64,000 nt of DNA from Joyebacterum sp964521425 (GCA_964521425.1 CAZFRO010000001.1:1-64000), one strand, 5' to 3'; shown: positions 1 through 7,313, counted from the stretch's first letter. Numbers and translations are program-made. Notes: a model not told the origin generated them from the letters alone.

Positions 1-50
1 AGTGTCACCCATGTACCCGGATCGAAGTGTTACCCATGTGCCCGGATCAT
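1..50. mobile_element. Terminal end of an IS481-like element that continues outside the window
   Basis: Two tandem 25-bp copies (bases 1-25 and 26-50) share the core GT-ACCCATGT-CCCGGATC. This pattern of repeated sub-terminal motifs resembles the ends of the IS481-like element at 2997-4313, whose ends read CCATGTCTCCGGAC. The bulk of this element would lie upstream of base 1. Only 11 bases separate it from the first attC site, so it appears to have truncated or replaced the gene of the first cassette. The family assignment rests on the end motif only. Confidence 0.5.
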
Positions 51-61
51 ACCGGGCGGCA

Positions 62-199
62 GTCTAACTAGCGCATGCAGCCGTCGAGCTTGTCTGTCAC
101 GCTGGCTGCTATCGCGTGCGGAGCACGCGCCGCTGCTGTGCCGCGCCCGCACCCATCGCGCCAGTCTTAACGCTCGCAGCTGATGTGCGGTTGTTAGGT
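62..199 (+). repeat. Integron attC recombination site 1 (138 bp)
   Basis: It begins with the inverse core GTCTAAC (62-68, fits RYYYAAC) and ends with the core GTTAGGT (193-199, fits GTTRRRY). The flanking arms CTAACTAGCGCATGCAGC and GCTGATGTGCGGTTGTTAG are imperfect inverted repeats with unpaired bases, as expected for the folded bottom strand recognised by an integron integrase. The interior holds a perfect hairpin, GCGTGC-GGA-GCACGC (114-128). It is near-identical to the site at 929-1066, which brackets the toxin-antitoxin genes as a mobile cassette. Confidence 0.88.
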
Positions 200-206
200 T
201 GCGTGA

Positions 207-527
207 TTAGGATTGGGCAGACTGAATGGATTTGGCGACAGCCTTCGGGCTGGCTCCAAGTGCGAGGAGGGAACGCACCAGGAGGTCGATAGAGACAGAG
301 GGGTCGCCGGCTTCCATCTTGGCTACTCGTGACTGGCTGGACTTGAGCCGCTTCGCGAGCTCGACCTGGGTGAGCTTGCTTTTCGCCCTCTGCTTTCGGA
401 GAGCCAGGCTGAGCGCGAGCTTCATCTCGACGTAGCTGGCCTCCTCAGCGGTGAGGCCGAGCAGCTCCGCAGCAGAGCCGACCTTCCATCCCTTCTTCTC
501 GAGCTTCTTGCGCTTGGTGGTCTTCAT
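207..527 (-). CDS. XRE-family antitoxin (HigA-like) of a cassette-borne toxin-antitoxin pair
   Basis: This is a 106-aa protein with a helix-turn-helix of the XRE type at about residues 50-76 (LTQVELAKRLKSSQSRVAKM) after a basic N-terminus. By family it should neutralise the toxin encoded just upstream on the same strand and repress the shared promoter. The gene starts 12 nt after the toxin stop, giving the toxin-first order typical of higBA systems. Both genes run against the attC orientation, so they must use their own promoter. A 20-bp palindrome upstream of the toxin is the probable operator. The reading frame closes 7 bp from the attC core, so the gene fills its cassette tightly. Confidence 0.85.
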   Translation of the reverse strand: MKTTKRKKLEKKGWKVGSAAELLGLTAEEASYVEMKLALSLALRKQRAKSKLTQVELAKRLKSSQSRVAKMEAGDPSVSIDLLVRSLLALGASPKAVAKSIQSAQS

Positions 528-539
528 GGGAGTCGTCCT

Positions 540-875
540 TTAGCTGGTGCTGTCGTAGTCCTTGATTCGAGCCTTGCAGGTGTCAATGACCCGCTTCGGC
601 GTCTGCTTGGTCTTCTTTGGGAACACTTCGAGGATGACGATCGCGTCCTTGTCGATTCGATAGATGATTCGCCACGTGTCGGATTCATCGATGATCCTGA
701 GTTCGTGGCAGCGGCGTCCGATGGACGTCATCGGTCGCGAGTCGGGCATCGAGATCTTCTCGCCCTGCTGGAGCCTTCGGAGCAAGAAGCCAGCCTGCAG
801 GCGTGCGCTCTTCGTGAGCGGGGGAGTCTTGATCTCGCTGCGCAGCCAGACGAGTGGCTTGTCGTTCGGACTCAT
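540..875 (-). CDS. HigB/Gp49-like (RelE-superfamily) toxin
   Basis: This 111-aa protein belongs to the phage Gp49-like/HigB family (PF05973-type): it shows RCHELR (55-60), WRIIYR (68-73) and a basic FPKKTKQTPK segment (85-94), the usual hallmarks of these ribosome-dependent mRNA interferases. The frame is open further upstream, but the ATG at 875 matches the family N-terminus (MSPNDKPLVWL) and lies just inside the palindromic operator, so I start it there. It is followed by its antitoxin 12 nt later. Toxin activity is inferred from the family. Such pairs are classic stabilising cassettes in large integrons. Confidence 0.85.
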   Translation of the reverse strand: MSPNDKPLVWLRSEIKTPPLTKSARLQAGFLLRRLQQGEKISMPDSRPMTSIGRRCHELRIIDESDTWRIIYRIDKDAIVILEVFPKKTKQTPKRVIDTCKARIKDYDSTS

Positions 876-884
876 GTGAACAGT

Positions 885-904
885 ATATGTCGAATATGAC
901 ATAT
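885..904. promoter_or_regulatory. Palindromic operator/promoter of the toxin-antitoxin pair
   Basis: ATATGTC (885-891) and GACATAT (898-904) form a perfect 7-bp inverted repeat with a 6-bp spacer, about 10 bp upstream of the toxin start codon. The AT-rich sequence contrasts with the surrounding GC-rich attC DNA. Its position fits autoregulation by the XRE antitoxin. Binding is inferred. Confidence 0.55.
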
Positions 905-928
905 TGTCAAGTGAAATCGTGCCACGTA

Positions 929-1066
929 ACCTAACTAGCGCATGCAGCCGTCGAGCTTGTCTGTCATGCTGGCTGCTATCGCGTGCGGAGCACGCGCCGC
1001 TGCTGTGCCGCGCCCGCACCCATCGCGCCAGTCTTAACGCTCGCAGCTGATGTGCGGTTGTCAGGC
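929..1066 (+). repeat. Integron attC site 2 (138 bp)
   Basis: The inverse core ACCTAAC (929-935) and the core GTCAGGC (1060-1066, one mismatch to GTTRRRY) flank a body that differs from attC1 by essentially one interior base (GTCAT for GTCAC). Equal length and near identity show that the two sites belong to one integron population. The DNA between the two cores (193 to 1060) is therefore one 867-bp cassette carrying the toxin-antitoxin pair. Confidence 0.87.
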
Positions 1067-1094
1067 AGCGTGAACATGATTCTGGAGTGACTCG

Positions 1095-1574
1095 ATGGAT
1101 CGCGCCTCGCTGGAGAATGTGTTTGATCAGGTTGGCTTCTGCGGTATCTGGTGCGGGAGCTGCGCAGTCGGGACCTCCGCTCTGATGGAGTTGGCGGGTC
1201 GCTATCGCGAGCTGTGCGAGTCGCACGGCCTTGGCCACTGGGGAGCGGACGACTTCGACTACGATGCGTTCCTCAAGGGGTTGGATTCGATCACAGGTCT
1301 TCCTGTCTGCCGTGGATGCCTGCAGGGCGGCGGGCGTGCTGACTGCGAGATGAGAGCGTGTGCGACCGGCCGGGCGCTTCGCGGGTGTTCTTTCTGCCCA
1401 GATGTGGACGACTGCCAGCATGGGGCGGCACTGGAGCTCATGCGGTCTGGTGCGCGCAAGGCCAAGCTTCTCGTATCAGAGACCGCGGAAGAGCATGACC
1501 TTTCGGCGTCGCGGCGCCGGAAAGAGCTAGAGTCGCTATGGTGGTGGCGCGCGCTCTTCAGCGCCCACGAATGA
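1095..1574 (+). CDS. DUF3795 cysteine-rich cassette protein
   Basis: This 159-aa protein has a regular cysteine pattern: C16-x3-C20-x2-C23 (CGIWCGSCAVG), C72-x2-C75, C84, C89, C98-x2-C101 and C107. This matches the DUF3795 family, thought to bind metal, probably zinc; no function is established. The gene starts 29 bp after the attC2 core, reads in the attC direction and ends just before the degenerate attC3, so it is the sole gene of its cassette. The C-terminal 45 residues are charged and Cys-free. Confidence 0.75.
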   Translation: MDRASLENVFDQVGFCGIWCGSCAVGTSALMELAGRYRELCESHGLGHWGADDFDYDAFLKGLDSITGLPVCRGCLQGGGRADCEMRACATGRALRGCSFCPDVDDCQHGAALELMRSGARKAKLLVSETAEEHDLSASRRRKELESLWWWRALFSAHE

Positions 1575-1659
1575 CGACGCTGCGGCTGCAGGCGCGGCGT
1601 AGGCGCTGGCACCCATCGCGCCAGCTCTAGCGCTCGCAGCTGATGCGCGGATGTTGGCT
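1563..1659 (+). repeat. Degenerate attC site 3
   Basis: The right half (CACCCATCGCGCCAG, then CTCGCAGCTGATGCGCGG, core GTTGGCT at 1653-1659) is clearly homologous to attC1 and attC2. The left arm is poorly conserved: no good RYYYAAC can be found near 1563-1570, and the L'' arm is replaced by GC-rich sequence. It probably derives from a full site with a shortened or decayed left half. It ends the DUF3795 cassette. Confidence 0.65.
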
Positions 1660-1680
1660 CGACACTTGGAGATCCCTGCA

Positions 1681-2307
1681 GTGAACGAGAGAGTGCTACC
1701 GGCTGAGTTCATTGAGAGACTGCGCGCACTGGAGGATTCCTACCTGCGCGAGACGGATCCGATTCGTGCGTCCGGTTTCGGCGGGGGGGCAGAGCGTTGG
1801 CGGGCAGAACGCGAGCCTCTCCTTGATGGAGTGGAAGGATCTGGCGACCTCTTGGACGTCGGTTGCGCGAACGGGTACTTGCTCGCTTGTCTGATACAGT
1901 GGAGTGATGAGCGAGGTCTTCGGCTGATACCTCATGGAGTGGACATCAGTCTTGCGCTCGTGGAGCTGGCGCGAACTCAGCTGCCAGACTTCGCTTCGAA
2001 TCTACACGTGGGTGACTCGTGGACGTGGAGTCCGCCAAGGCGGTACGAGTATGTGTACGCGGTCTATGACTGCGTTCCCCTGGACTACCTGGCGGAGTAC
2101 GTGATCCGTTTGCTCGACCGCGTCGTGGAGGACGGTGGTAGATTGATCATCGGGTCATACGGCAGTCGCTCAAAGGGTCTGGCGCCATTCGACATCGCTG
2201 GCTTCCTCGAGTCAGCCGGCCATGTGGTAGCGGGGACGAGCTTCGGTGGTTCTCCGGTCATGGCTCGGTTTGCGTGGGTAGACAAGCCGGCGGCGCCAGC
2301 CAGCTAG
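1681..2307 (+). CDS. Class I SAM-dependent methyltransferase (cassette-borne)
   Basis: A Rossmann-type methyltransferase of about 208 aa. Motif I is LLDVGCANGYLL (about residues 57-68), followed by an acidic HGVDIS strand end and a YDCVPLDYL post-motif. An ATG at 1651 is in frame but sits across the attC core (ATGTTGGCT). The GTG at 1681 has TTGGAG upstream and gives a cassette-internal start, so I prefer it. The substrate is unknown. The stop codon lies inside the left arm of attC4 (CAGCTAGCGCATG), so the gene runs right to the end of its cassette. Confidence 0.75.
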   Translation: MNERVLPAEFIERLRALEDSYLRETDPIRASGFGGGAERWRAEREPLLDGVEGSGDLLDVGCANGYLLACLIQWSDERGLRLIPHGVDISLALVELARTQLPDFASNLHVGDSWTWSPPRRYEYVYAVYDCVPLDYLAEYVIRLLDRVVEDGGRLIIGSYGSRSKGLAPFDIAGFLESAGHVVAGTSFGGSPVMARFAWVDKPAAPAS

Positions 2308-2369
2308 CGCATGCTGCAAGATGGGGTGGAGCTTGACATCACCATGCTGGCTGATGTAGGCTGATTATG
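2298..2369 (+). repeat. Short attC-like site 4
   Basis: The left arm AGCCAGCTAGCGCATGCTGC matches the attC1 arm with two changes in the core. The right arm GCTGATGTAGGCTGATTATG aligns with GCTGATGTGCGGTTGTTAGG. The body is only about 70 bp and lacks the large central hairpin of attC1 and attC2, which is within the known size range of attC sites. The core is eroded (GATTATG for GTTRRRY). It separates the methyltransferase from a very small cassette. Confidence 0.55.
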
Positions 2370-2397
2370 GATGTCGTGTCGCTCGGGAGGCGACGCA

Positions 2398-2490
2398 GTG
2401 GCGAAGAGAGTACAAATAGGCTGCGGGTGCTGCATTCCTGGCCGGAGGGTGCTACCCGCGGCCTTTCTACATGTCGCGCATATGGAGTAG
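2398..2490 (+). CDS. Possible 30-aa cysteine-containing microprotein in a tiny cassette
   Basis: The DNA between attC4 and attC5 is only about 190 bp. The best candidate in it is a GTG-started frame with GGGAGG 8 bp upstream, encoding 30 residues that contain IGCGCCIPGRR and ending in TAG at 2488-2490. A longer frame through here (2367-2777) crosses the next attC and the next gene and is not credible. The cassette may equally be non-coding. I recognise no homologue. Confidence 0.25.
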   Translation: MAKRVQIGCGCCIPGRRVLPAAFLHVAHME

Positions 2491-2522
2491 GGACCCGTCA
2501 GCAGAGTCGTGGCATTCTGCCG

Positions 2523-2561
2523 CAAGCCTTAACACTCGCAGCTGATGCGCGGATGTTAGGC
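2523..2561 (+). repeat. Right half of attC site 5
   Basis: AACACTCGCAGCTGATGCGC followed by a perfect core GTTAGGC (2555-2561) is homologous to the right arm of attC1. No matching left arm was recognised upstream, so the site looks truncated or strongly diverged on that side. It marks the start of the cassette carrying the carbonic-anhydrase-like gene. Confidence 0.65.
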
Positions 2562-2587
2562 GTCTTGCGGAAGAGGAGAAGCCAATC

Positions 2588-2992
2588 GTGTCATTCTGTA
2601 CTGTCATCAACTGCATCGACGGAAGAGTTCAGCTTCCCGTCATTCGGTATCTGCAGGAGCGTTTGGGCGTTCTCTATGTGGATGTCGTCTCCGAGGCGGG
2701 TCCAGTGCGCGGTCTTTCCGATTCAGCGGATTCAGAAGCCAAGAGATCGATACTGCGACGAGTGGGCATATCCATAGAGGCGCACCGGTCGAGGGTAGTC
2801 GCGGTTGTGGCCCACGCGGACTGCGCGGGCAATCCGGTCGATGAAGAGCAGCAGCGGCGTGAGCTGAGCCTGTCGGTCGACTACATCGCGGAGAGCTTCC
2901 CCGAGACGTCAGTGCTTGGTCTGTGGGTTAACGCCGAGTGGTCTGTCGCGGAGGTCTGCGCTCGCGGGCCAGCCGTTCGCGTGAGTGTGTGA
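2588..2992 (+). CDS. Beta-carbonic-anhydrase-like zinc protein (cassette-borne)
   Basis: This 134-aa protein carries the signature order of beta-carbonic anhydrases: C9-I-D11-G-R13 (INCIDGR) near the N-terminus and H76-x2-C79 (HADCAGNP) later, i.e. the Cys/His/Cys zinc ligands and the Asp-Arg dyad. At 134 aa it is shorter than classical enzymes (about 200 aa), lacking the C-terminal half. It starts at GTG with GAGGAG upstream, 27 bp after the attC5 core. Only a few bases separate its stop from the IS481-like element, so its own attC is missing. Carbonic anhydrase activity is unproven; members of this compact group are uncharacterised. Confidence 0.65.
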   Translation: MSFCTVINCIDGRVQLPVIRYLQERLGVLYVDVVSEAGPVRGLSDSADSEAKRSILRRVGISIEAHRSRVVAVVAHADCAGNPVDEEQQRRELSLSVDYIAESFPETSVLGLWVNAEWSVAEVCARGPAVRVSV

Positions 2993-2996
2993 GCGA

Positions 2997-4313
2997 TCGG
3001 GGACATGGTTGACAGATTAGTCCGAGGACATGGTTGACACTTTTCGTCTGCGTTTTCTTCCGAGAGCGTCTTCGATCGTCATGTCTCTTTCGCTGAACCT
3101 GCCAAGGCGCAGGGGTCCAAAGTACACGTTCCAGAGTTCGTTGTCGACCTCTTCGAGTCCAACGTACTCACCACCGAGGACGTGGCTGACATTGACCCAG
3201 TTAGAGTTCCATCTGATGCCACCGTTGTTACTGACTCTTCTGATCTCGTAGTGGTCCGGGTACTCGATGGACGGGATGCGTTCAGGGAACGTTCTTTCAG
3301 ACGATCGGTAGACTGAAGCCGGTGTTTTCTGTCCGAGTGCCTCATGTGGTCGCTCCTGGTTGTACGATCTTTGAAAGCTGTTGAACCTTCTCTGCTGGGT
3401 TCTCCTGTTTGCGGCAGGAGGTCTTGTTGCCTCGGCCTTGAGCGTTCTGTGCATGCGTTCGTGTCTTCCGTTCTGCTCCGGGTGCCCGAGCTCGATGAGC
3501 TCCGGGTATATGCCGAGTCTGATCCACCAGACGGAGAGCCTCGAGATCCTTCCGAGCGCAGTTGACGCGAACGGAGTGCCGTTGTCGGATCGGATGATGG
3601 ATGGCAGGCCGTATTCTCTGAAGGTCCGGACGAGCGTCTTCTTAGTGTCGTTGTGGCATGGACTTAGGAAGCCCTGACATCTGAGGAGGTATCTGCTGTA
3701 TCCATCTGCTACTGTGAGCGGGTAGCAGTATCTGCCGTCCCGGGTTCTGAAGTGGCCCTTGAAGTCGATGGTCCAGATCTCGTTGGGCTTGGTCATTGGC
3801 GTATCGGGTTTGCCCAGGTGTCCTGGCTTCCTTCTTCTCCTTCGTGCAGTTACTAGTCCGTTCCTGCTGAGGATGTCAGCGGCAGTAGATCGAGCAGGCC
3901 ACGGCCAGTCGGGGTGCTTCCTGGCGACGATTACGAGTAGCTTCTTCGGTCCCCACGTTGGATGTCATCGCCTTGCCTCGATGATGTGATCGACGATGTA
4001 CTGGGGCGTCTTTGTGGGGGAGGTCCTTGGTCTTCGTGAGCGATCGCAGCATGCGAGAGGTCCTTCTTCGTAGAAGCGGTTGATGAGCTTGTAGGCTGTA
4101 GTTCTGCTGATGCCGTATCGTCTGCAGAGCTCAGAGACGGAATAGAGTTCGCGTTCGTAGTCGGCGATGAATCGTGCGCGTTCGGTCATGGTGGCGACTT
4201 CCTTCCAGGACACCTGGTACCTCCTCGGAGAAGAGTGAGTGCCTAGAGTGTCCCACATGGGCATGAAGGTGTTAACCATGTCCTTGGACTGAAGTGTTAA
4301 CCATGTCTCCGGA
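2997..4313. mobile_element. IS481-like insertion sequence, about 1.3 kb
   Basis: Both ends carry two tandem sub-copies of a 23-24 bp motif in inverted orientation: left GGACATGGTTGACAG then GGACATGGTTGACAC (about 2999-3040), right GTTAACCATGTCC then GTTAACCATGTCTCCGGAC (about 4270-4314). They enclose one transposase gene on the minus strand. The exact outer edges and target duplication are uncertain to a few bases. It joins the integron array on the left to a beheaded flavodoxin gene on the right, so the two flanks were not originally contiguous by simple insertion. Confidence 0.85.
3017..4213 (-). pseudogene. IS481-family DDE transposase interrupted by an in-frame TGA
   Basis: The frame runs from a GTG at 4213 (AGGAGG 7 bp upstream, family-like start VSWKEVATM) to TGA at 3017. 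It contains a helix-turn-helix (SVSELCRRYGISRTTAY), a PTWGPKKLL segment, and the rve core with catalytic D150 (WTIDFKGHF), D210 (IRSDNGTPF) and E246 (HPEQNG). One in-frame TGA at 3965-3967 (codon 83) splits it into an HTH part and a DDE part. The sequence remains in frame across the stop, so this is a point nonsense mutation (CGA, TGG or CAA-like origin cannot be told), not a frameshift. The element is probably immobile unless complemented. Confidence 0.8.
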
Positions 4314-4314
4314 C

Positions 4315-4923
4315 CGTACCTACGTCGATTTCTACAACACCAAGGTGAAGACCGCCGACGTACTGGTGTGGGCCGGGACGATTCACGACAGATACCTGTC
4401 CTCGAGGTGGAAGCTCTTCCTCGACAGGTCCTTCTTCAACGGTCACGCGCCGTCCCTGACCGGGAAGCAGCTGGGATTCATCATCTCGGGCCCACTCAGC
4501 CAGGTACAGAACCTCAGGCAGATCCTGGAGAGCCATGCCCAGCTCCAGCACGCCAACCTGGGTGGCTTCGTCACTGATGAGTTCGGAGACTCGTCGGGAA
4601 TCGACGACTCTCTTGGGGATTTGGCGCGGCGCCTCACGCGGTTCGCCGACACGGGGTACGCGAGGCCGCAGACCTTCCTGGGAGTTGGCGGAGCCAAGGT
4701 CTTCCGCGATGATATCTGGGGGAGGCTCCGGTTCCCGTTTCGCGCCGACTTCGTTGCTTTCAGGAAATCCGGGGCATTCGACTTCCCACAGAAGAACCTG
4801 AAATCGAGAATCCTGAACGGGTTGATGCTGTTCCTGTCGAAGTCGCCCGCATTCCGGAAGGAAGTCAACAGGCGGATGAAGGATGAGATGATCAAACCGC
4901 TGCGGAAGTTCCTTGAGGATTGA
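4315..4923 (+). pseudogene. 5'-truncated flavodoxin/NAD(P)H-dependent FMN reductase family gene
   Basis: About 202 codons without a native start; the apparent ATG/GTG starts at 4294-4303 lie within the IS end. The sequence LVWAGTIHDRYLSSRWKLF, then GKQLGFIISGPLS and VTDEFGDSS, resembles flavodoxin-like proteins that bind FMN, but the N-terminal half holding the first phosphate loop is missing. The missing part is not on the other side of the IS, where the integron cassette ends, so an IS-associated deletion or recombination occurred. The downstream GNAT gene starts 41 bp later and may have been co-transcribed. Confidence 0.7.
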
Positions 4924-4963
4924 ACAGTCGGATCGCTACGCGAAACCCGCGAAGGGTTGTGAA

Positions 4964-5545
4964 ATGAACAAGTTCATGCTGGATATGCCTGAGAGAATCG
5001 AGACAGAACGACTGTACTTGCGTCCATACCAGGCGGGAGATGGTCCCATGTATCATGCTGCCGGCAAGCGAAACCGGGAGCATCTGGCCGAATTTGAATC
5101 CGACAACGTGTTGATGTGCCTGAGGGACGAGGAACATGCAGAAGCGATCGTGAGAGAGCTGGCGGCCGATTGGATGGGACGCAGCTGCTTCTTCATCGGC
5201 ATCTTTGAAAGAGCTACCGATGAATGGGTTGGGCAGGTGTATGTAGCACCGACCGACTGGGAGTTGCCGGAATTCACAATCGGATTCGTGGCAGACGTCA
5301 ACTACGAGGGCAGGGGCTATATCTCCGAGGCGGTAGGCGGAGTATTGGGAATGCTGTTCGGAGATCTGGGGGCCCATCGAGTGAAGAGTGACTGCCACGA
5401 GGACAACATCCGGAGTCAGCGACTCCTTGAACGGTGCGGGTTCAAGCCTGAAGGTCACCTGCGGGAGAACAGAAGAAACGCCGACGGGTCGTTTCACGGA
5501 GATCTTCTGTATGGTCTCCTGCGGCGAGAGTATGAGGATCGTTGA
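4964..5545 (+). CDS. GNAT N-acetyltransferase, RimJ/RimL type
   Basis: About 193 aa. The protein opens with IETERLYLRPYQ, typical of RimJ/RimL-like acetyltransferases, carries the acetyl-CoA-binding NYEGRGYISEAV segment and ends with SQRLLERCGFKPEGHLRE. Family members acetylate N-terminal amines or small molecules; the substrate here is unknown. An in-frame ATG at 4913 overlaps the upstream gene; the ATG at 4964 with GAAGGG upstream gives the expected family N-terminus. Confidence 0.85.
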   Translation: MNKFMLDMPERIETERLYLRPYQAGDGPMYHAAGKRNREHLAEFESDNVLMCLRDEEHAEAIVRELAADWMGRSCFFIGIFERATDEWVGQVYVAPTDWELPEFTIGFVADVNYEGRGYISEAVGGVLGMLFGDLGAHRVKSDCHEDNIRSQRLLERCGFKPEGHLRENRRNADGSFHGDLLYGLLRREYEDR

Positions 5546-5654
5546 TCCGCGCACACCCAGCGAATCTTCTTTCCGCCAAGACCGCCTTCGGGTAGTGTCT
5601 TGCATTGAACTCAGGTCACGAATTCCAGGAGTCCGGCTAACCGAGGAGAAGCCC

Positions 5655-7313
5655 ATGATGAGCAGAGGCGTATCGATCGTCTGTGGAGTTGCAGCACTCG
5701 CGCTTCTGGCACTTCCGTGCCAGGCATCCTCAGGTGCATCCAACGCCGGATCGACTCACAGCGAGCTGATGGATGAGCTTCTCGCCGCTGCCACCATCAG
5801 CGGGCCAGCTCAGTCGTGTGTTGATTGTCACGGCGCTACCACGCCTAAGCTTGTGGAGTCGTGGGCGACTTCCGAGCACGCAACCGAGGGTGTCGACTGC
5901 GCCGTGTGCCACGCGGCACAGGACAATGATTGGGACCGCCTAGAGCACTACGCGGGGACGGTTATCGCCACGAGCCCGACCGCGGGCGACTGCGCACAAT
6001 GCCACGAACAGGAATACGATGAATTCAGCCGGAGCAAACACTCCGCCCTCTCCACGATCTTCCTTGCCCTGTCGTTCGATCGCAACGTATTCGAGCCGAC
6101 GATCGCTACGAAGCACGGGTGCCAGGAGTGTCACGACATAGGTCACGTCTGGCCTGACGGAAGCGTGGGGGAGTGCGACGCGTGCCATCCGAAGCACTCG
6201 TTTGACGTTGCCGTCGCTCGCAACCCGTTCTCGTGCGGCGAGTGCCACATCGGTCCGGATCATCCGCACATCGAGATATGGCAGGAGTCGAAGCATGGCG
6301 CTATCTTCACGTCGAACTTGCAGAACTGGGAGAGCCTGGGCTACGAGGCCGTCGATGGTGACCCTCCGCCGTTCGATTCGCCCACCTGCACCACCTGCCA
6401 CATGGACGCGACGGTCGACCTGCCGGCGACGCACGACGTTGGATCCCGCCTCGCGCTCGAGACTCAATCCCCCTGGACCACGCGCTCGAACGAGGCCTGG
6501 GGTGGGGGAGTGAGCTGGGAGGAGAAGCGCGACAATATGACGTCGGCTTGTCTTCAGTGTCATGCGCAGCCGTTTGTCGATCGCTACTTCCTTGAGGGCG
6601 ACCTGACAGCGTTCCAATACAACGAGATCTACCGCGAGGCACGACGCTGGCTGACCGCCATGAAGGAGGCCGGCATCATCCTGACTCCGGGCTTCGAGGG
6701 TCTGGCTCCGTTCGGGGTCGCGGGCTACGATGAAGCTCCCGAGGAGGTCGCGTACCATATCTGGCACCACGAGGGCAGGCGGTTCCGACACGGTGCGCTC
6801 ATGATGGGCGCCGACTATACGCAGTGGCACGGCATATGGGATCTCCAGGGCGACCTTGTCGAGATCATACGCTACGCGGCAGAGCACGGACTTCCGGAGG
6901 CCGAGGCATGGATGGCTTCGGATGACCCCGCCAAGTTCTGGCTCTACCCATTCTACGATGTCCCGGGGTCTGTCTGGGGAGTCGACCTCATCGCCTATCG
7001 GATGGGTGACGACTGGACAACGAAGCTCTGGATGAACCGGGAGGGCCAGGAGGGCCTGGACGCGTACTGGGAGTCGGCGTACGCCAACGTCGGGGCGCTC
7101 GGTGACGCGGGTCTCCTGTCGAACGATCAGTTGGACCTGTACGGGCGGCTCTACGAGAACCGTGAGTTCGAAAACGGGAACACGTTCCCACTGCCTGAAC
7201 TCATTCAGACACACATGGACGGCAAGGCGGCCGACGGTGCGGCTGCGAAGAAACACGGAGCCGGGCTTAAGCTCCCACGCCAGGGCGGATGGAGCTACGG
7301 TTCGGGGGAGTAG
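5655..7313 (+). CDS. Octaheme hydroxylamine-oxidoreductase-like cytochrome c
   Basis: This is a secreted protein of 552 aa with an N-terminal signal peptide (about 1-24) and eight CxxCH haem motifs at residues 55, 82, 113, 156, 174, 194, 245 and 299. The region after haem 8 (EGRRFRHGALMMGADYTQWHG, split about 373-393) matches the C-terminal helical part of the HAO family. HAO family members oxidise hydroxylamine or hydrazine, or reduce nitrite, depending on whether a tyrosine crosslinks the catalytic haem. Y388 is a candidate, but this needs alignment. No other N-cycle gene or quinol-cytochrome partner is adjacent. ATG at 5655 has GAGGAG 7 bp upstream. Confidence 0.88.
   Translation: MMSRGVSIVCGVAALALLALPCQASSGASNAGSTHSELMDELLAAATISGPAQSCVDCHGATTPKLVESWATSEHATEGVDCAVCHAAQDNDWDRLEHYAGTVIATSPTAGDCAQCHEQEYDEFSRSKHSALSTIFLALSFDRNVFEPTIATKHGCQECHDIGHVWPDGSVGECDACHPKHSFDVAVARNPFSCGECHIGPDHPHIEIWQESKHGAIFTSNLQNWESLGYEAVDGDPPPFDSPTCTTCHMDATVDLPATHDVGSRLALETQSPWTTRSNEAWGGGVSWEEKRDNMTSACLQCHAQPFVDRYFLEGDLTAFQYNEIYREARRWLTAMKEAGIILTPGFEGLAPFGVAGYDEAPEEVAYHIWHHEGRRFRHGALMMGADYTQWHGIWDLQGDLVEIIRYAAEHGLPEAEAWMASDDPAKFWLYPFYDVPGSVWGVDLIAYRMGDDWTTKLWMNREGQEGLDAYWESAYANVGALGDAGLLSNDQLDLYGRLYENREFENGNTFPLPELIQTHMDGKAADGAAAKKHGAGLKLPRQGGWSYGSGE

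Noticed and set aside
2367..2777. 136-codon open frame across attC5 and the carbonic-anhydrase-like gene
   Set aside because: It runs through an attC core and overlaps a clearly recognisable gene in another frame; its protein has no family features.
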